Part shown: piece after piece, positions 1-8,019 of the stretch
Layout of the letters: each line of letters begins with the position of its first letter
Position numbering within the stretch: position 1 is the first letter of the stretch
Source of the DNA: Actinomycetota bacterium
Lineage (GTDB): Bacteria; Actinomycetota; Actinomycetes; S36-B12
Assembly: GCA_016870425.1 (NCBI GenBank)
Contig: VGBQ01000058.1
Span: 1 to 12,139, forward strand
DNA length: 12,139 nucleotides
Direction: 5' to 3'
Translations under genes and position numbers: made by a program
The notes under the pieces: model-generated
What the model saw: the letters and a program-made list of their open reading frames with translations, nothing else
What the model was told of the DNA's origin: nothing
The model's database searches: none

Positions 1-2714
1 GCCATCAGCGCCGCTGTCGACAGGTTGGGCTTGGCCGGCGCCTTCTTCGCCGCCTTCTTGGCCGGGGCCTTCTTCGCCGGGGCCTTCTTGGCCGGGGCCT
101 TCTTCGCCGCCCTCTTGGCCGGGGCCTTCTTCGCCGCCCTCTTCACGGGGCCTCGAGCACGGCGGTCGGCGAGGAGTTCGAACGCGCGGGCCGGGTCGAT
201 GGTCTCAGGATCGTCGTCGCGGCGCAGAGAGGCATTGGTCTCACCGTCGGTGACGTAGGGACCGAAGCGGCCCTCCTTGAGCACCACGGGGCGACCGGAC
301 ACCGGATCGTCACCGAGTTCCTTGAGCGGCGGTGCCGATGCGGCACCACGACGCTGCTTGGGCTGCGCATAAAGCGCCAGAGCCTCCTCCAGCGTGCACG
401 TGAAGATCGACTCCTCGGTGGGCAGCGAGCGAGAGTCCTTCGCCTTGAGCAGGTACGGGCCGTAACGCCCCTTCTGCGCGGTGATCTCCACGCCATCGGC
501 GGGGTCGACGCCGACGACGCGCGGTAGCGAGATGAGCCGCAGGGCATCCTCGAGCGTGACGGTGTCGAGCGACATGGACTTCAGCAGCGATCCCGTGCGT
601 GACTTCGCCGACTTGGGCGCGTCCTCGGGGAGCACCTCGGTCACGTAGGGGCCGTAGCGACCGGACCTGGCCACGATCGCCAGCCCCGTCTCGGGATCCT
701 CGCCGAGCTCGCGCTCGCCCGACGGCTGAGCGAGTAGTTCCTCGGCCTTCTCCGCCGTGAGCTCATCGGGTGCGAGATCGTCGGGGATGGAGGCTCGCTC
801 CTCGCCGCGCTCGACGAAGGCGCCGTAGCGGCCGACGCGCACGACGGCATCGGTGCCGTCGATGGGGAAGGTCGACAGCATGCGCGCATCGATCGCACCG
901 AGGTCGGTGGTGAGGTCGAGTACGCCGCGGAACGGCCCGGTATCGGTGTCACCGCCGCGCCAGAAGGTCTCGAGTTGGGCATCACGGCCGGCCTCGCCGT
1001 TGGCGATCGCATCGAGGTATTCCTCCATGCGCGCGGTGAAGCGGTAGTCGACAAGTTCGCTGAAGTGCTCCTCGAGCAGGCGGATGACGGCAAAGGCCAG
1101 GAAGGACGGGATCAGCGCAGAACCCTTCTTCCAGACGTAGCCGCGGTCGACGATCGTGCCCATGATCGCGGCGTACGTCGATGGCCGCCCGATGCCGAGC
1201 TCCTCGAGCTTGGCGGTCAGGGATGCCTCGGTGAAGCGCGCCGGAGGATTCGTGGAGTGCCCATCGGCCTCCATGTCGGTGGCCGTCACGGTCTGGCCCT
1301 CGCGCAGCACCGGCAGCACGCGCTCGGACTCGTCGTCGGAGTCTTCCTCGCGCGTGTCCTCGTATGCCGCCTTGAAACCCGCGAAGAGCGTCACCGTGCC
1401 GGAAGCCGTGAACTCGACATCGCGGCCGTCGGTGGCGACGGCGCCGATCGTCACGGTCGTCGTGGCCACGCGCGCGTCGGCCATCTGCGAGGCCAGCGTG
1501 CGCTTCCAGACCAGGTCGTAGAGAGCGAACTCATCCGCACTCAGCTCTCGCTGCACCTCGCCGGGTGTGCGGAAGGTGTCACCCGCGGGGCGGATGGCCT
1601 CGTGTGCCTCCTGCGCGTTCTTGACCTTGCGGTCGTAGCGGCGTGGCGCAGAGGCGACGTGATCGCTGCCATAGAGCTCGGCTGCCTGCGAGCGCGCCGC
1701 CGCCACCGCAGTCTCGGACAGCGTCGTCGAGTCGGTGCGCATGTAGGTGATGTAGCCGCGCTCGTAGAGTCCCTGGGCGACGCGCATCGTGCGCTGGGCG
1801 TTCCAACGGAAGCGTCGCGACGCCTCCTGCTGCAGCGTCGAGGTCATGAAGGGGGCCTTCGGGCTGCGCTTGCCCGGCTTCTCCACCACCGAGCGGACGG
1901 TGTAATCGACGCCCTCGAGGGCGGTGGCGAGAGTGCGCGCACCGGCCTCGTCGAGGATCACGCAGTCGCGCCCGGTGAGCTGGCCCTGCTCATTGAAGTC
2001 GCGGCCGGTCGCGAGGCGCTGCCCCTGCACCAGGTTGAGTCGCGCTGCGAACGGACCCGGATCGAAGGTAGCGGTGAGGTCCCAGTACGACGCGGAGACG
2101 AAGGCGATGCGCTCGCGCTCGCGATCGACGACGAGGCGCACGGCAACGGACTGCACGCGTCCTGCCGAACGCGCATCGCGGCCGATCTTCTTCCACAGCA
2201 CTTCCGAGACGGGGTAGCCGTAGAGCCGGTCGACGATGCGCCTTGTCTCCTGGGCATCGACGAGCTTCATGTCGAGTTCGCGTGTCTGCTGCAGTGCATC
2301 GGAGATCGCGTGCTCGGTGATCTCGTGAAAGACCATGCGCCGCACGGGCACCTTGGGCTTGAGCACCTCGAGGAGGTGCCAGGCGATCGCCTCGCCCTCG
2401 CGGTCCTCGTCCGTGGCGAGTAGCAGTTCGACGGCGCCCTTCAACTCCTGCTTGAGCTCGGCGATGGTCGACTTCTTATTGGCGTGTACGACGTAGAAGG
2501 GAGTGAAGCCCTCGTCAGTGTTGACGGCGTACTTCGCCCACGGCTGCTTGCGCTGGTCCTCGGGGAGCTCCGAGGCCTTGCTGGCCAGATCGCGCACGTG
2601 GCCGACAGAGGCCTTCACGCGGAAATCGCGGCCTCCCCGGCCATTGAGATAGCCCTCGATCGTCTTGGCCTTCGCCGGCGACTCGACGATGACGAGCACG
2701 CGCTCCGCAGCCAC
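1..2714 (-). CDS. topA: DNA topoisomerase I (type IA), 3' end beyond the left edge
   Basis: It relaxes negatively supercoiled DNA by cutting one strand through a tyrosine. The frame is open for 904 codons from a GTG at 2714 to base 1, with no stop, so the C-terminus lies outside. The Toprim domain is N-terminal: VIVESPAK holds the catalytic Glu at about residue 11, and TDEDREGEA gives D102 and D104. The active-site tyrosine is Y324 in YITYMRTDS. Past the core there is no Cys4 zinc finger. Instead there are four Topo_C-type repeats with a GRYGPY/GRFGPY/GRYGAF core near residues 630, 686, 750 and 817, then a 38-residue Lys/Arg-Ala-Pro tail (about 857-894). This layout is typical of actinobacterial TopA, where the basic tail aids DNA binding and processivity (family knowledge). 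The GTG start is fixed by AGGAG 5 bases upstream and by family-like residues right after it. It lies 153 bases downstream of hppA on the same strand, with its own likely promoter. Confidence 0.97.
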   Translation of the reverse strand, partial: MAAERVLVIVESPAKAKTIEGYLNGRGGRDFRVKASVGHVRDLASKASELPEDQRKQPWAKYAVNTDEGFTPFYVVHANKKSTIAELKQELKGAVELLLATDEDREGEAIAWHLLEVLKPKVPVRRMVFHEITEHAISDALQQTRELDMKLVDAQETRRIVDRLYGYPVSEVLWKKIGRDARSAGRVQSVAVRLVVDRERERIAFVSASYWDLTATFDPGPFAARLNLVQGQRLATGRDFNEQGQLTGRDCVILDEAGARTLATALEGVDYTVRSVVEKPGKRSPKAPFMTSTLQQEASRRFRWNAQRTMRVAQGLYERGYITYMRTDSTTLSETAVAAARSQAAELYGSDHVASAPRRYDRKVKNAQEAHEAIRPAGDTFRTPGEVQRELSADEFALYDLVWKRTLASQMADARVATTTVTIGAVATDGRDVEFTASGTVTLFAGFKAAYEDTREEDSDDESERVLPVLREGQTVTATDMEADGHSTNPPARFTEASLTAKLEELGIGRPSTYAAIMGTIVDRGYVWKKGSALIPSFLAFAVIRLLEEHFSELVDYRFTARMEEYLDAIANGEAGRDAQLETFWRGGDTDTGPFRGVLDLTTDLGAIDARMLSTFPIDGTDAVVRVGRYGAFVERGEERASIPDDLAPDELTAEKAEELLAQPSGERELGEDPETGLAIVARSGRYGPYVTEVLPEDAPKSAKSRTGSLLKSMSLDTVTLEDALRLISLPRVVGVDPADGVEITAQKGRYGPYLLKAKDSRSLPTEESIFTCTLEEALALYAQPKQRRGAASAPPLKELGDDPVSGRPVVLKEGRFGPYVTDGETNASLRRDDDPETIDPARAFELLADRRARGPVKRAAKKAPAKRAAKKAPAKKAPAKKAPAKKAAKKAPAKPNLSTAALM
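30..143 (-). repeat. In-frame tandem repeat coding the TopA Lys/Ala/Pro tail
   Basis: These 114 bases encode 38 residues, 17 of them Lys or Arg, with the rest Ala and Pro. In coding order the units are KRAAKKAPA twice, KKAPA twice, then KKAAKKAPA and a final K, so 27-bp and 15-bp units alternate. The plus strand shows this as repeated gccttctt with ggccgggg or cgccgggg. After the tail the frame continues as PNLSTAALMA to the window edge. Such arrays commonly vary in unit number between strains. Confidence 0.85.
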
Positions 2715-2719
2715 TTCCG

Positions 2720-2724
2720 CTCCT
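2720..2724 (-). promoter_or_regulatory. Ribosome binding site of topA
   Basis: On the minus strand AGGAG sits 5 bases before the GTG at 2714. It is the reason for choosing this start, since no ATG lies nearby in frame. Confidence 0.75.
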
Positions 2725-2761
2725 GTCTTCCCCCGCCGTGGGACTGGCGGGACCGTCCCGG

Positions 2762-2792
2762 AGTCTGCGCAGCCCGGGGGTGCCGCTGTCAA
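2762..2792 (-). promoter_or_regulatory. Possible topA promoter
   Basis: A perfect TTGACA -35 hexamer (2787-2792, read on the minus strand) is followed 19 bases later by CAGACT (2762-2767), a poor -10 box matching only the A at position 2 and the T at position 6. The long spacer and weak -10 make this tentative, although long spacers are reported for supercoiling-sensitive topA promoters. A 6-bp palindrome (CGGGAC, one base, GTCCCG; 2748-2760) lies just downstream and could be an operator or a 5' leader hairpin. Confidence 0.35.
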
Positions 2793-2816
2793 ATGCCGAC
2801 TCCCGCCGCCCGGCCC

Positions 2817-2833
2817 CACCCCCTATGGGGGTG
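2817..2833 (-). terminator. GC hairpin after hppA, possible non-canonical terminator
   Basis: A perfect 7-bp inverted repeat (CACCCCC, three-base loop, GGGGGTG) begins 34 bases after the hppA stop codon and before the topA promoter candidate. There is no run of T after it, so it is not a classical intrinsic terminator. Actinobacteria often use hairpins without a U-tract, which is the basis for the call. Confidence 0.45.
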
Positions 2834-2867
2834 AGCACCGGGACGAGCGTTCCGCTATACGGGACGC

Positions 2868-5204
2868 CTACGCCGCGGGGGCGTTGACCTGCTCCTCGCC
2901 GACCGCGATCGGACGGCGCTTGGAGAAGATCACGGCGCCCACGATGATGAGCGTCGCACCGATGGCGATCGCCCAGCGCAGCGTGGTGTTGGCGCCCTCG
3001 CCGATGCTCAGGGCCACCACTGCGGGGGCGATGAGCAGCGCGACGAGGTTCATCACCTTGATGAGCGGGTTGATGGCGGGGCCAGCGGTGTCCTTGAAGG
3101 GATCGCCGACCGTGTCGCCGATGACGGTCGCGGCGTGCGCCTCGGAGCCCTTGCCACCGAAGTGACCGTCCTCGACGTACTTCTTGGCGTTGTCCCACGC
3201 ACCACCGGAGTTGGAGAGGAAGACGGCCATGAGCACGCCGGTGGCGATGGTGCCCGCGAGGTAGGCGCCGAGCGCGCCGACGCCAAGGCCGAAGCCGACC
3301 GCGATCGGCGCGAGCACGGCGAGCAGGCCCGGAGTGATGAGCTCGCGGAGCGAGTCGCGCGTGACGATGTCGACGACCTTGCCGTACTCCGGCTTCTCCG
3401 TGCCCTCCATGATGCCGGGGTGCTCGCGGAACTGGCGGCGCACCTCGAAGATGACCGCTCCCGCCGCGCGCGACACGGCGTTGATGGCGAGGCCCGAGAA
3501 GAGGAAGACGACGGACGCGCCGATGATGAGGCCGACCAGGTTGGCCGGGTTGGCTACGTCGAGCACGCCGGAGTACTGCAGCAGGTCCGAGATGCTCCGG
3601 ATCGACTCGCCTGCCGACGCGCCCGCACTGGCTGTCGCGCCGACGACCGCATCGCGGAAGGCGCCGAAGAGTGCGGTCGCAGCGAGCACTGCCGTCGCGA
3701 TGGCGATGCCCTTGGTGATCGCCTTGGTGGAGTTGCCTACGGCATCGAGGCGGGTAAGCACCGCGGCACCCTCGCCCTCGACATCTCCGGACATCTCCGC
3801 GATGCCCTGGGCGTTGTCCGAGACGGGGCCGAAGGTGTCCATCGAGACGATGACGCCGACCGTGGTGAGCAGGCCGGTGCCGGCGAGTGCGATGGCGAAC
3901 AGGCCGAGGATGACGACGCCGCCGCCGAGGATGTAGGCGCCGTAGACCGCCGCTCCGATGACGAGCGCGGAGTAGACCGCCGACTCCAGGCCCAGCGAGA
4001 TGCCGGAGAGGATGACGGTGGCCGGGCCTGTGAGCGAGCTCTTGGCCACGTCGTCGACGGGGCGACGGTTGGTCTCGGTGAAGTACGCCGTGAGCTGCTG
4101 GATGACAGCCGCCAGGATGATGCCGATGAAGACCGCTCCGATGACGTAGAAGCGCGGGTCGATCGGGTCGCCCTCGCCGAGCACCTCGGCAGCGAGACCG
4201 CCGATGGAGGTGATCTCGGCCCACGAAGCGGGGACGAAGACGAATATTGCCGCGACGACCAGCACCGCGGAGATCACCGCCGAGATGAAGAATCCGCGAT
4301 TGATTGCGCTCATCCCCGAGCGGTCGCTGGCTCGCGGGGACACGGCGAAGATGCCGATCACCGCGGTGATGACGCCGATGGCGGGGATGACGAGCGGCAG
4401 GACGAGGCCGAGCTCGCCGAAGGCGGCCTTGCCGAGGATGAGGGCCGCGACGAGTGTGACGGCGTACGACTCGAAGAGGTCGGCGGCCATGCCGGCGCAG
4501 TCGCCGACGTTGTCGCCCACGTTGTCGGCGATCGTCGCGGCGTTGCGCGGGTCGTCCTCGGGGATGCCCTGCTCGACCTTGCCGACCAGGTCGGCGCCCA
4601 CGTCGGCTGCCTTGGTGAAGATGCCGCCGCCGACGCGCATGAACATCGCCAGCAGTGCCGCACCGAAGCCGAAGCCTTCGAGGACCTTCGGTGCCTCGCC
4701 CTTGTAGACGAGGACGACGATGGCGGCGCCGAGGAGGCCGAGACCGACGGTGAACATGCCCGCCACGCCACCGGTGCGGAAGGCAATCTTCATGGCCTTC
4801 TGCTCACCGGACTCGTTGGCGGCCGCGGCGACGCGCACGTTGCCGCGCACGGCGAGCCACATGCCCATGTAGCCCGTGATGGCGGAGAAGACCGCGCCCA
4901 CGAGGAAGAAGATCGAGCGGCCAATGCGCTCGTTCATCGTCTCTGCCGGGAGGAGGAAGAGGACGAAGAAGACGATGACGGCGAAGATCGCCAGGGTCTT
5001 GAACTGCCGATTGAGGTAGGCAGCCGCGCCCTCCTGGACCGCTGCAGCGATCTCCTTCATGCGCGAGGTGCCCTCACTCGCCGACAGCACCTCGCGCACG
5101 AGCACGAAGGCGACGAGCAGGGCGAGTACGGCGATGACGGCGACGACGGCGACCGTGATGAAGTTGGTGCCGGTCAGGTCGATCGCGGCGGCAGCGGTGG
5201 TCAT
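2868..5204 (-). CDS. hppA: Membrane proton-translocating pyrophosphatase, K+-independent type
   Basis: This integral membrane pump splits pyrophosphate to two phosphates and uses the energy to move protons across the cytoplasmic membrane. At 778 residues it is full length and very hydrophobic, with about 15-16 likely membrane helices. Signature motifs are present: DVGADLVGKVE (from D201), where pyrophosphate-Mg binds, then DNVGDNVGDCAGM, and near the C-terminus DNAKKYVEDG and GDTVGDPFKDTAGP. K494 and T497 in GNSTKAITKG are the residue types that mark the potassium-independent subfamily; potassium-dependent enzymes carry Ala at the Lys position. The ATG at 5204 is supported by AGGGAG four bases upstream and a hydrophobic first helix soon after. 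It is transcribed divergently from the helicase gene, and the promoter at 5289-5317 implies a leader of roughly 80 bases. Streptomyces has, as I recall, a similar hppA near topA. By recycling biosynthetic pyrophosphate the pump would add to the proton gradient. Confidence 0.98.
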   Translation of the reverse strand: MTTAAAAIDLTGTNFITVAVVAVIAVLALLVAFVLVREVLSASEGTSRMKEIAAAVQEGAAAYLNRQFKTLAIFAVIVFFVLFLLPAETMNERIGRSIFFLVGAVFSAITGYMGMWLAVRGNVRVAAAANESGEQKAMKIAFRTGGVAGMFTVGLGLLGAAIVVLVYKGEAPKVLEGFGFGAALLAMFMRVGGGIFTKAADVGADLVGKVEQGIPEDDPRNAATIADNVGDNVGDCAGMAADLFESYAVTLVAALILGKAAFGELGLVLPLVIPAIGVITAVIGIFAVSPRASDRSGMSAINRGFFISAVISAVLVVAAIFVFVPASWAEITSIGGLAAEVLGEGDPIDPRFYVIGAVFIGIILAAVIQQLTAYFTETNRRPVDDVAKSSLTGPATVILSGISLGLESAVYSALVIGAAVYGAYILGGGVVILGLFAIALAGTGLLTTVGVIVSMDTFGPVSDNAQGIAEMSGDVEGEGAAVLTRLDAVGNSTKAITKGIAIATAVLAATALFGAFRDAVVGATASAGASAGESIRSISDLLQYSGVLDVANPANLVGLIIGASVVFLFSGLAINAVSRAAGAVIFEVRRQFREHPGIMEGTEKPEYGKVVDIVTRDSLRELITPGLLAVLAPIAVGFGLGVGALGAYLAGTIATGVLMAVFLSNSGGAWDNAKKYVEDGHFGGKGSEAHAATVIGDTVGDPFKDTAGPAINPLIKVMNLVALLIAPAVVALSIGEGANTTLRWAIAIGATLIIVGAVIFSKRRPIAVGEEQVNAPAA

Positions 5205-5208
5205 GGGA

Positions 5209-5214
5209 CTCCCT
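5209..5214 (-). promoter_or_regulatory. Ribosome binding site of hppA
   Basis: AGGGAG on the minus strand lies 4 bases before the ATG at 5204. It fits that start and no competing in-frame start is close upstream. Confidence 0.6.
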
Positions 5215-5260
5215 GGTGGACGCGTCCGGGTGGGCGGGACCCCCCGGATATCAGGAACGA

Positions 5261-5273
5261 CCCGTGTAACGGG
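5261..5273. repeat. Small perfect inverted repeat in the hppA leader
   Basis: CCCGT, a three-base centre, then ACGGG. It lies between the predicted hppA transcription start (near 5282) and the hppA start codon, so it could be a short leader hairpin or an operator in the shared divergent region. Arms of 5 bp are common by chance in GC-rich DNA. Confidence 0.3.
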
Positions 5274-5288
5274 CCGAAACTCCCCGGG

Positions 5289-5317
5289 ATCTTACGCAGG
5301 GGCGACGGCCGCGTCAG
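5289..5317 (-). promoter_or_regulatory. hppA promoter, housekeeping-sigma type
   Basis: Read on the minus strand, CTGACG (5312-5317) and TAAGAT (5289-5294) are separated by exactly 17 bases. TAAGAT fits the actinobacterial TANNNT -10 rule and CTGACG is close to TTGACA. It lies 85 bases upstream of the hppA ATG in a 138-base divergent region. No equally good promoter was found for the plus-strand helicase; CATGAT at 5328-5333 is the only -10-like hexamer I noted, without a matching -35. Confidence 0.6.
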
Positions 5318-5342
5318 GGCGGGGGGACATGATGGCCCCACC

Positions 5343-7649
5343 ATGGAAGACGAGGCTGCGGACGCACTGGGTTCCCTGGCCTCCCGCGCCGCGGGCCGCC
5401 GAGTGATCCGCCGGATTCCGGCACGTCCGGGCGTGAGGGGAGAGTGGCCCGAGGGGACCCCGGATTCCTTGATCACGCGGCTGGCCGCGCGCGGCATCAC
5501 CGCCCCGTGGTCGCACCAGGCCGCCGCGGCGCAGGCTGCCGGCCGCGGCGAGCACGTCGTCGTGGCCACCGGCACGTCGTCGGGCAAGACCTTGTCGATG
5601 TGGCTGCCGAGTCTTTCGGCACTGATCACCGACGAGCGGGCCTGCGTCCTCTACCTGTCGCCGACCAAGGCACTCGCCCACGACCAACTCGCCGCGCTCG
5701 ACGCACTCGGTGTGCCCGGCGTGCGGGCTGCGACGTACGACGGTGACACTCCGGCCGACGAGCGAGCCTGGGTGCGCGCGCATGCCAACTTCATCCTCAC
5801 GAATCCTGATCTCATCCACCGCTCACTGCTGCCACGCGCGTCCGCGTGGTCACGGGTCCTGCGCCACACGCACTTCATCCTCGTGGACGAGGCTCATCAC
5901 TACCGAGGGATGTTCGGCTCGCACGTGTCCATGGTGATCCGGCGACTGCGACGCCTCGCCGCCATTCACGGCAGCAACCCGGTCGTCATCTGCGCGTCCG
6001 CAACGATGGCCTCGCCGGGCGAGGCAGCCGCACGTCTCATCGGTGCACCGGTGACACCCGTGGAGATCGACGGATCGGCCCACGCGGCCGTGACAGCGGT
6101 GCTCTGGGAGCCTCCCGAGGCCGTCGGTATCGCACACCACGACCCGCACAAGCCAGCCCCGCGCCGGTCATCCCTCGCCGAGACAGCCGACGTGCTCGCG
6201 GACCTCGCAAGCGAGGGCAAGCGCACACTCGCCTTCGTGCGCTCGCGCCGCGGTGCCGAGGTGGTCGCGCAGCGAGCACGCGATGAGCTGGCTGAGGTGG
6301 ATCCTGCACTCGCCTCGTCTGTGGCGGCCTATCGAGGCGGCTATCTCGCGGAGGAACGACGCGCTCTCGAGGCGGACCTGCGTGATGGTCGACTGCGCGC
6401 GGTGGCGACCACCAACGCGCTTGAGCTCGGCATCGACATCAGTGGTCTCGACGCTGTGGTCGTCTCCGGATGGCCCGGCACGCGGGCGTCCCTGTGGCAG
6501 CAGTGGGGGCGAGCAGGACGCGGGGATGCTCACGCGCTGGCCGTGCTCGTCGTGCGTGAGGACCCGCTGGACAGATATGTGCTCGAGCATCCGGGCGTCG
6601 TCTTCGATCAACCCGTCGAGTCGATCGTCCTCGACCCCGCCAACCCGCATGTGCTCGGGCCGCACCTGGCCGCGGCGGCCGCTGAGCACCCGATCACCGA
6701 GGACGACGCCGTCGCGTGGTTCGGTCCCACCGCCCCCGCGCACCTCACCGAACTCGCCGCGCGCGGCACGCTGCGGCACCGGCGTACGGGCTATTTCTGG
6801 ACCCAGCGCGGATCGGCGGCCGAGCGCATCGACCTGCGAGGCGACGCGGCTCCGCCTGTGCGACTCGTCGAGGAGGGCACCGGGCGACTCCTCGGCACTG
6901 TCGAGGCGGCGCGGGCACCTGCGACGGTGCACGACGGAGCCGTCTACCTGCACCAGGGCACCAGCCACATCGTGACCGCCCTGGATCTGGAGGAGTCCGT
7001 CGCGCTGGTGCGGGTGGAGGAGGTGGACTACGCCACGACCGCGGAGGAGATCGCTGACTACCGCATCCTTGGCGTCGAGCGCTGCGAAGCCTGGGGCGAT
7101 GCTCAAGTCTCCCTCGGCGAGGTGGAGGTCACGTCGCAGGTGGTCGGCTACGTGCGCCGCCGCGCTGGCACAGGCGAGTTGATCGGCCGGGAGGCTCTCG
7201 ACATGCCCGAGCGCACCCTGCGCACACGCGGCACCTGGTGGACAGTGAGCGAGGCGCAGGTGGCCGCTCTTGCCGCACAGGGCATCGATCTCGGAGGTGC
7301 CGCCCACGCGGCCGAGCACGCCGCCATCGGACTCATGCCGCTTATCGCCACCTGCGATCGCTGGGACATCGGTGGGGTGTCCACGGAGCTCCATCCCGAT
7401 ACGGGCCGCTGCACGGTCGTGGTGTACGACGGACACCCCGGAGGCGCAGGCTTCGCGGATCGGGGATACGAGGTGGCGGAGCAGTGGTGGCGTGCGACGC
7501 GCGACCACATCGCCTCCTGCGGCTGCGAAGCAGGATGCCCTGCATGTGTGCAGTCACCGAAGTGCGGCAATGGCAACGAGCCGCTCGACAAACACGGCGC
7601 TGTCCTCCTGCTCGATGCCCTCCTCGCCCAGGCGCCCTCGACGCTATAG
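5343..7649 (+). CDS. DEAH-box ATP-dependent DNA helicase with C-terminal DUF1998 domain (MrfA/SftH type)
   Basis: A superfamily 2 helicase of 768 residues. Visible motifs are the SWSHQ-like PWSHQ of the Q motif region, Walker A TGTSSGKT (K82), DEAH at 182-185, SAT near 219, TTNALELGIDI and QQWGRAGR (386-393). The C-terminal third carries CDRWDIGG, the YDGHPGGAGF segment and a cluster of five cysteines (C726, C728, C732, C735, C741), typical of the metal-binding DUF1998 domain. Relatives are Bacillus subtilis MrfA/YprA (mitomycin C repair) and mycobacterial SftH, a 3'-to-5' DNA helicase, so DNA repair is the inferred role. The frame is open far upstream, antisense to hppA, but helicase-like sequence begins only near here. 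I chose the ATG at 5343; it lacks a good ribosome site, and GTG at 5403 is the alternative. It is convergent with, and 7 bases from, a Tad-like gene, an association conserved across actinobacteria. Confidence 0.95.
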   Translation: MEDEAADALGSLASRAAGRRVIRRIPARPGVRGEWPEGTPDSLITRLAARGITAPWSHQAAAAQAAGRGEHVVVATGTSSGKTLSMWLPSLSALITDERACVLYLSPTKALAHDQLAALDALGVPGVRAATYDGDTPADERAWVRAHANFILTNPDLIHRSLLPRASAWSRVLRHTHFILVDEAHHYRGMFGSHVSMVIRRLRRLAAIHGSNPVVICASATMASPGEAAARLIGAPVTPVEIDGSAHAAVTAVLWEPPEAVGIAHHDPHKPAPRRSSLAETADVLADLASEGKRTLAFVRSRRGAEVVAQRARDELAEVDPALASSVAAYRGGYLAEERRALEADLRDGRLRAVATTNALELGIDISGLDAVVVSGWPGTRASLWQQWGRAGRGDAHALAVLVVREDPLDRYVLEHPGVVFDQPVESIVLDPANPHVLGPHLAAAAAEHPITEDDAVAWFGPTAPAHLTELAARGTLRHRRTGYFWTQRGSAAERIDLRGDAAPPVRLVEEGTGRLLGTVEAARAPATVHDGAVYLHQGTSHIVTALDLEESVALVRVEEVDYATTAEEIADYRILGVERCEAWGDAQVSLGEVEVTSQVVGYVRRRAGTGELIGREALDMPERTLRTRGTWWTVSEAQVAALAAQGIDLGGAAHAAEHAAIGLMPLIATCDRWDIGGVSTELHPDTGRCTVVVYDGHPGGAGFADRGYEVAEQWWRATRDHIASCGCEAGCPACVQSPKCGNGNEPLDKHGAVLLLDALLAQAPSTL

Positions 7650-7656
7650 CAGGCGA

Positions 7657-8019
7657 TCAGTCCGGTGCTCCCGCCCGCGACGAGCTCGGGATCACCGGGG
7701 CCTCGCGGCCAGCCCAACTCGCCCACCTGGCCAGGATCTCGGGTGCTGGTATCGCGACGGTGACGACCGCGTCGGAGGCCTCGATGCGGCAGGTGACCGC
7801 GACCGCTCCCTGGGCTCGCGCCACCCGCTCGGCAGCCTCGCAGCCGCGCGCAGCCGCCGCAATCGCCGCAAGGTCGGCGGCGACCGCGGCGCGTTGGTGC
7901 GCCACGGCCACGGAGGCAAGGCTCGCGATGACCAACCCGGCCGCGATGAGCACGAAGCCGAGGGCGAGGCCCAGCACGGTGCCGACGCCGCGATCATCAC
8001 GCCACCTCGGATGATTCAT
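7657..8019 (-). CDS. Second TadE-like protein of the helicase/secretion neighbourhood (Rv3654c-like)
   Basis: A 120-residue protein with a short charged N-terminus (RWRDDRG), one long hydrophobic helix (about 13-40) and then RAAVAADLAAIAAA, the Ala-rich segment seen in TadG/TadE-like proteins. It matches what TIGRFAM calls the helicase/secretion neighbourhood TadE-like protein. G11 could be a prepilin cleavage position, but position +5 is Leu instead of the usual Glu, so processing by a prepilin peptidase is doubtful. C60 and C77 may form a disulphide. The ATG at 8019 overlaps the stop of the preceding TadE-like gene by four bases (ATGA) and has GGAGG six bases upstream; an in-frame start at 8061 would overlap that gene by 46 bases and was not chosen. 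It is the last gene of the pilin block, with no visible terminator before the convergent helicase end. Confidence 0.85.
   Translation of the reverse strand: MNHPRWRDDRGVGTVLGLALGFVLIAAGLVIASLASVAVAHQRAAVAADLAAIAAAARGCEAAERVARAQGAVAVTCRIEASDAVVTVAIPAPEILARWASWAGREAPVIPSSSRAGAPD

Noticed and set aside
25..258. Plus-strand frame with FFAGAFLAG repeats that looks like a hydrophobic membrane protein
   Set aside because: It is the antisense reading of the TopA Lys/Ala repeat; the repetitive hydrophobic pattern comes from AAG/GCC codons read backwards.
975..2423. 482-codon plus-strand open frame
   Set aside because: It is fully antisense to the clearly coding topA frame, shows no recognisable domain and has Arg/Leu/His-rich composition typical of a shadow.
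2515..4224. 569-codon minus-strand open frame spanning the hppA-topA junction
   Set aside because: It overlaps two certain genes in another frame and its sequence is Arg/His-rich noise without a domain.
3135..5342. Plus-strand open frame that continues in frame into the helicase, 736 codons long
   Set aside because: It lies opposite hppA, is composed mostly of Asp, Glu, Arg, Ala and Gly as expected for an antisense shadow of a GC-rich gene, and has no helicase-like content before 5343.
6168..7508. 446-codon minus-strand open frame
   Set aside because: It is antisense to the helicase core and DUF1998 regions, which are strongly supported; it has no plausible membrane, signal or enzyme motif.
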